Below, one piece after another: positions 50,079 to 53,123 of a DNA stretch of 53,123 nt. The position numbers and the translations under genes were made by a program. The stretch spans positions 1 through 53,123 of the forward strand of contig WQSQ01000003.1 of the NCBI GenBank assembly GCA_009787775.1. Reading direction: 5' to 3'. This DNA is from Treponema sp. GTDB taxonomy: Bacteria; Spirochaetota; Spirochaetia; Treponematales; Breznakiellaceae. Position 1 is the first letter of the stretch. Every line of letters begins with the position of its first letter. The notes beneath the pieces were generated by a model. The model was not told where the DNA came from, did not search any database, and worked only from the letters and a program-made list of their open reading frames with translations.

Positions 50079-51870
50079 TAATCCTAAAAACTGATCCTTT
50101 GCCCGCATGACTTTCCGCTTCGGCATTTCCGTTGTGAATAAGCGCGATATGCCGGACGATTGAAAGCCCAAGCCCTGTGCCGCCTTCTTCACGGCTTCTG
50201 GAGCGGTCGACGCGGTAAAACCTTTCAAAGATGCGTTCCTGATGCTCCGCAGGAATCCCAATGCCTTTATCGCGTACTTCAAATATTAAATCTGATTCAT
50301 CGCTCATGAACGCATTAACCCAAATTTTGGATTTAACAGGAGAATATTTTATTCCGTTATCAATCAGATTAATTAATGCTTGAATGATTAGAGAACTGTA
50401 AAGCATTGCGCTTAAATCTTCACCGCAATTGACAATTATTTCAATTTGCTTTTTCCTTGCCTGCGGCTCCACGGACGATACTGCTTCGTTAATCAGCGCG
50501 GCAATTTTACAATCTTCCATATCACGCATGTCAGCCGGGCTTGAGGTGTTTTCAAGGCTGCTAAGCATTAACAAGTCATTGGTAAGATTTTCCATTACTA
50601 TTGCATTCTTGTGAATAATATCAACAAAGTGAATATTTTCTTTAAGCATGTTTTCCGCGTCCAACAAAGTTTCTGAGAATCCCTTGATAAGCTGGATCGG
50701 CGTGCGCAGTTCATGTGATACATTCGCGACAAAATCCTTGCGTATTTTTTCCAGTTTAACAAGGCGCGTAATCTCCTGCAGCACAAGAACAACTCCGCTG
50801 TTGTCATTATCAGTGTTATTGTCCCTGACAAGAGGAGAAGCGTAAACCTGAAAATGCTTAGTGCCTGATAATCCGGCGTGAAACATAAGTTCAGTTTCAA
50901 AAGGAACGCCGGAAGAAACCGCTTTCTTCGCGATATCAGTTAGTTCTGTGGATCGCGTCGCTTCCAGCAATGTCAGCGTATTTTCTTTTAAAATGGGAAC
51001 GTCATTGTTATCCGCAAGATTAAAAATCTCTTTTGCTTTTGGATTTACAAGATGCAGTTTCAAAGAGCCGTCCATTGCGAAAACAGCTTCGGACATTCCG
51101 TTCAGAATGGCTTCCAGCCGGCTGCCTTCGGATTTTGCCTGTTCAAAACGAAGATTAAGCTCCTGTGTCATCGCGCGAAGCGCTTTTTCCATGCTTCGGA
51201 ATTCAGGCGTGACAGGCTCATCTGCTTCAAGTGCGGAAAGAAGCGGCGCGCTTGGCTGAACAATGTTTACAAGCCGGCTGAACGATGCGGAAAGAGAGCG
51301 TGAATACGCAATGATTGCCCAAAAAGCAGCAAGTAAAAAAAGGCAAAAAAAGACAGTGAACGGAATAAAAACGGGAGAAATCCGCGTCCAGAATCCGGGA
51401 ATGGAAATTGAAAGCCTGAATACTCCTATTGTGCCGTTGTTATTAAAGACAGGAAGCGAATAGTAGATACGCCTCATACCGGTGCTAATTGATTCACGCC
51501 GCGAGCTTCCTTCCCTGCCTTCAAGCGCGGCTATTACCTCTTCGCGGTCAATATGATTTACAAGAGCGTCTGTAACATGGGAGTCCCATAAAACATAACC
51601 TGACGGAGCAATCAATGTAAGACGGTAAACATCATCCGCGTCCAACGACAGAAAATTAAAATCCTGATTTTCATCGTTATGTGTAAATATTCCGTTTAGG
51701 CGATCGTTTCCGGCTGCCGCCATTAATGTTTTAGCGGTATTTTCAAGACTTTTCATGTTTATTTCGTAGTAAAAGGAGTTCATAAAAATCAATACAGAAG
51801 CGGTAAAAATTAATGTAAAACCAAGAACAGCGGCGCTTAATGTAATCATGCTTCTATAAAAAATCGTCAC
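50053..51870 (-). CDS. phoR: PhoR-type sensor histidine kinase
   Basis: A 605-residue membrane kinase. Two helices (about 9-31 and 166-189) enclose a periplasmic domain of about 135 residues. Then come a linker/HAMP-like region, a PAS domain (about 250-365), the dimerisation domain with SHELRTP (phospho-acceptor His386) and an ATPase domain with LIDNGIKYS (N box), VRDKGIGIP (G1) and GGTGLGLSIVRH (G2). Next to phoB and phoU it most likely senses phosphate limitation through PhoU and the Pst transporter; the larger periplasmic domain than in E. coli PhoR may add a signal. It overlaps phoB by 4 bases. Confidence 0.92.
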   Translation of the reverse strand: MTIFYRSMITLSAAVLGFTLIFTASVLIFMNSFYYEINMKSLENTAKTLMAAAGNDRLNGIFTHNDENQDFNFLSLDADDVYRLTLIAPSGYVLWDSHVTDALVNHIDREEVIAALEGREGSSRRESISTGMRRIYYSLPVFNNNGTIGVFRLSISIPGFWTRISPVFIPFTVFFCLFLLAAFWAIIAYSRSLSASFSRLVNIVQPSAPLLSALEADEPVTPEFRSMEKALRAMTQELNLRFEQAKSEGSRLEAILNGMSEAVFAMDGSLKLHLVNPKAKEIFNLADNNDVPILKENTLTLLEATRSTELTDIAKKAVSSGVPFETELMFHAGLSGTKHFQVYASPLVRDNNTDNDNSGVVLVLQEITRLVKLEKIRKDFVANVSHELRTPIQLIKGFSETLLDAENMLKENIHFVDIIHKNAIVMENLTNDLLMLSSLENTSSPADMRDMEDCKIAALINEAVSSVEPQARKKQIEIIVNCGEDLSAMLYSSLIIQALINLIDNGIKYSPVKSKIWVNAFMSDESDLIFEVRDKGIGIPAEHQERIFERFYRVDRSRSREEGGTGLGLSIVRHIALIHNGNAEAESHAGKGSVFRIIIPSRSKD

Positions 51871-52589
51871 AGTGCATCTCCCATTCCAGATTCCTCTCCG
51901 GCCGCTTTAAACCGGTAGCCGACTCCGCGGATTGTTTCTATCACGTCTCCTGCACTGCCCAGTTTTTTGCGAAGACCGAGTATCTGCACATCAACAGAAC
52001 GATCCGTTACCGGATAATCAGGCCCATGAATAGCGGCTATTATCCTGTTACGCGAAAATACAATTTCAGGATTGGAAAGAAAAAGTTTTAAAAGCTCAAA
52101 TTCAGTTGCGAAAAGGTCCAGTTCCCTGCCGCTAAGCGATGCGGTATGACGGTCGGCGTCAAGTTTAAGTTCGCCCTGCTGCCAGACATTTACTGAAGAA
52201 GACGGGTCGTCTTCCTCCTGTCTGCGGATAGCGGCGCGGATTCGCGCAATTAATACTTTTGGGCTGTACGGCTTTACAACATAATCATCCGCGCCAAGCT
52301 CAAGCCCTGTAACAATATCAGTTTCTTCGCCTTTTGCCGTTGTCATTATCACCGGCACACTTTTACATTGATCAATTTCTTTTATTTTTTTAAGCGCTTT
52401 CAGGCCGTCCATGCCCGGCAGCATGATATCAAGCAGTATACAGTTTACCCTTTCTGTTTTTAAGATTTTCAATCCCTCTTCACCGGATTTTGCCTGTAAA
52501 AGTTTCCAGCCTTCTTTTGACATTGTATGGGAAAGCAGTTCCTGAATCGCGGGATCATCTTCGATGACAAGAACAGAGGCTTTACTCAT
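51867..52589 (-). CDS. phoB: PhoB-type response regulator
   Basis: A 240-residue OmpR/PhoB-family regulator. The receiver (about 5-120) has the acidic pair ED(D) at 10-12, phospho-acceptor Asp54 in CILLDIMLPGMDG, Thr in VIMTTAKGEE and Lys in YVVKPYSP. The winged-helix DNA-binding domain (about 135-232) ends with RSVDVQILGLRKKLG and IRGVGYRF. It should activate phosphate-starvation genes. It overlaps phoR (4 bases) and phoU (8 bases). Confidence 0.93.
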   Translation of the reverse strand: MSKASVLVIEDDPAIQELLSHTMSKEGWKLLQAKSGEEGLKILKTERVNCILLDIMLPGMDGLKALKKIKEIDQCKSVPVIMTTAKGEETDIVTGLELGADDYVVKPYSPKVLIARIRAAIRRQEEDDPSSSVNVWQQGELKLDADRHTASLSGRELDLFATEFELLKLFLSNPEIVFSRNRIIAAIHGPDYPVTDRSVDVQILGLRKKLGSAGDVIETIRGVGYRFKAAGEESGMGDAL

Positions 52590-53123
52590 TTAATTCCTCA
52601 TGTTTGCCTTCGGCCATATAGATAACAGCTTCGCAGATATTTGTTATGTGATCTCCCAGCCTTTCAAGCTGACCGGATGTATTAAGTATCTGAACCGCGG
52701 TTTTTACAAGAGCCGGATTTTTTTTCATCACCTTTAAAATATTTTCCGTTAACAGTTTGTGTTCGCTGTCAATCATGTTGTCCATAAAAGCGGCTTCCCG
52801 CGCCGCCTGTGAATCCTGCGTCATATAGGCGGAAATCGCCGCGCGGATCATAAGCTGTCCTGTATGCGCCATTTTTTCAAGATGCTCCTGCGCCGAAAAG
52901 GGAGATTCCCTTTTCTTTGAAAGTTTTTTCGCGGCTTTGGCAAGATGCACGGCATGATCGCCTATTCTTTCGATGCTGCCTGTAAGTTTAAAAATTGTTA
53001 CCATCTCGCGGAGATCCCGCGCGACAGGCTGCTGGGTAGCGATTAAAATCGCGGCGTCATCTTCGATTTTATATTGAAGCGCGTCAACTTCGGCGTCATC
53101 GGCGCGCACCTGCGCGGCAAGCT
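52582..53123 (-). CDS. phoU: PhoU phosphate regulator, N-terminus outside the window
   Basis: About 180 residues of PhoU are visible. The reading frame runs through the right edge (LAAQVRADDAEVD...), so roughly the first 40 residues are missing. Two helix bundles each carry the PhoU metal-binding motif: SIERIGDHAVHLAKAA and QLERLGDHITNICEAVIYM near the C-terminus. PhoU links the Pst transporter to PhoR and keeps the system off when phosphate is plentiful. pst genes are probably just to the right. Confidence 0.93.
   Translation of the reverse strand, partial: LAAQVRADDAEVDALQYKIEDDAAILIATQQPVARDLREMVTIFKLTGSIERIGDHAVHLAKAAKKLSKKRESPFSAQEHLEKMAHTGQLMIRAAISAYMTQDSQAAREAAFMDNMIDSEHKLLTENILKVMKKNPALVKTAVQILNTSGQLERLGDHITNICEAVIYMAEGKHEELNE

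Overview
The window looks like chromosomal DNA from a free-living or gut-associated spirochaete of the Treponema lineage. The evidence is a class I lysyl-tRNA synthetase, a LolA-like protein of the T. pallidum TP0789 type behind an FtsX/LolD-type ABC transporter, a bactofilin next to an M23 peptidase, a threonyl-tRNA synthetase without the usual N-terminal TGS domain, and fermentative ferredoxin-based metabolism. No rRNA, tRNA, CRISPR array, prophage or complete insertion sequence was seen. The species cannot be fixed from the sequence alone.

Layout. 1-3.1 kb: a 23-bp tandem array at the left edge, two treponeme-style proteins of unknown role (one secreted, one membrane) and a secreted DUF2259-like protein. 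3.1-8.4 kb: membrane pyrophosphatase, then a beta-CASP metallo-nuclease overlapping folC. 8.4-12.7 kb: an RND efflux pump and its adaptor. 12.8-15.9 kb: an M23 peptidase, bactofilin, YaaR-like and RicT-like group. 16.1-18.7 kb: a four-gene 2-oxoacid:ferredoxin oxidoreductase, divergent from xylB-xylA (18.8-21.7 kb). 21.8-27.3 kb: a five-gene Lol-like export operon ending in a predicted outer-membrane barrel. 27.4-29.2 kb: a DegT-type aminotransferase divergent from a KDPG aldolase. 29.2-30.9 kb: an accessory patch with a decayed LuxR-type regulator, an Rpn-type PD-(D/E)XK nuclease with a strong internal translation start, and several inverted and dispersed repeats. 30.9-37.4 kb: thrS, a glycoside-hydrolase-like lipoprotein, a DeoR regulator, class I lysS and an HD protein. 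37.4-40.5 kb: a VTC polyphosphate-polymerase-like protein, DUF4956 and a Cthe_2159-like beta-helix protein as an operon. 40.7-48.4 kb: an Fe-S aldo/keto reductase, a GH94 cellobiose phosphorylase, a striking array of 17-bp palindromes on a 23-bp period, and nifJ. 48.6-53.1 kb: two FKBP-type prolyl isomerases, then phoR, phoB and phoU (phoU cut by the window edge).

How the genes fit together. Xylose isomerase, xylulokinase, KDPG aldolase and cellobiose phosphorylase feed plant-polysaccharide sugars into central metabolism. NifJ and the second 2-oxoacid oxidoreductase pass electrons to ferredoxin, and the pyrophosphatase recovers energy from PPi as an ion gradient. A second theme is the periplasm and envelope: M23 peptidase with bactofilin, the Lol-like operon, the RND pump and the secreted FKBPs.

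Two classes of translation start are visible. Many genes have strong Shine-Dalgarno sites. Several others (the beta-CASP gene, thrS, lysS, the HD gene, the first FKBP, the RND adaptor) have none, and have a -10-like hexamer about 6-9 bases before the ATG, which suggests leaderless or nearly leaderless mRNAs. The least explained structures are the palindrome array at 44.46-44.64 kb and the internal start within the Rpn gene.
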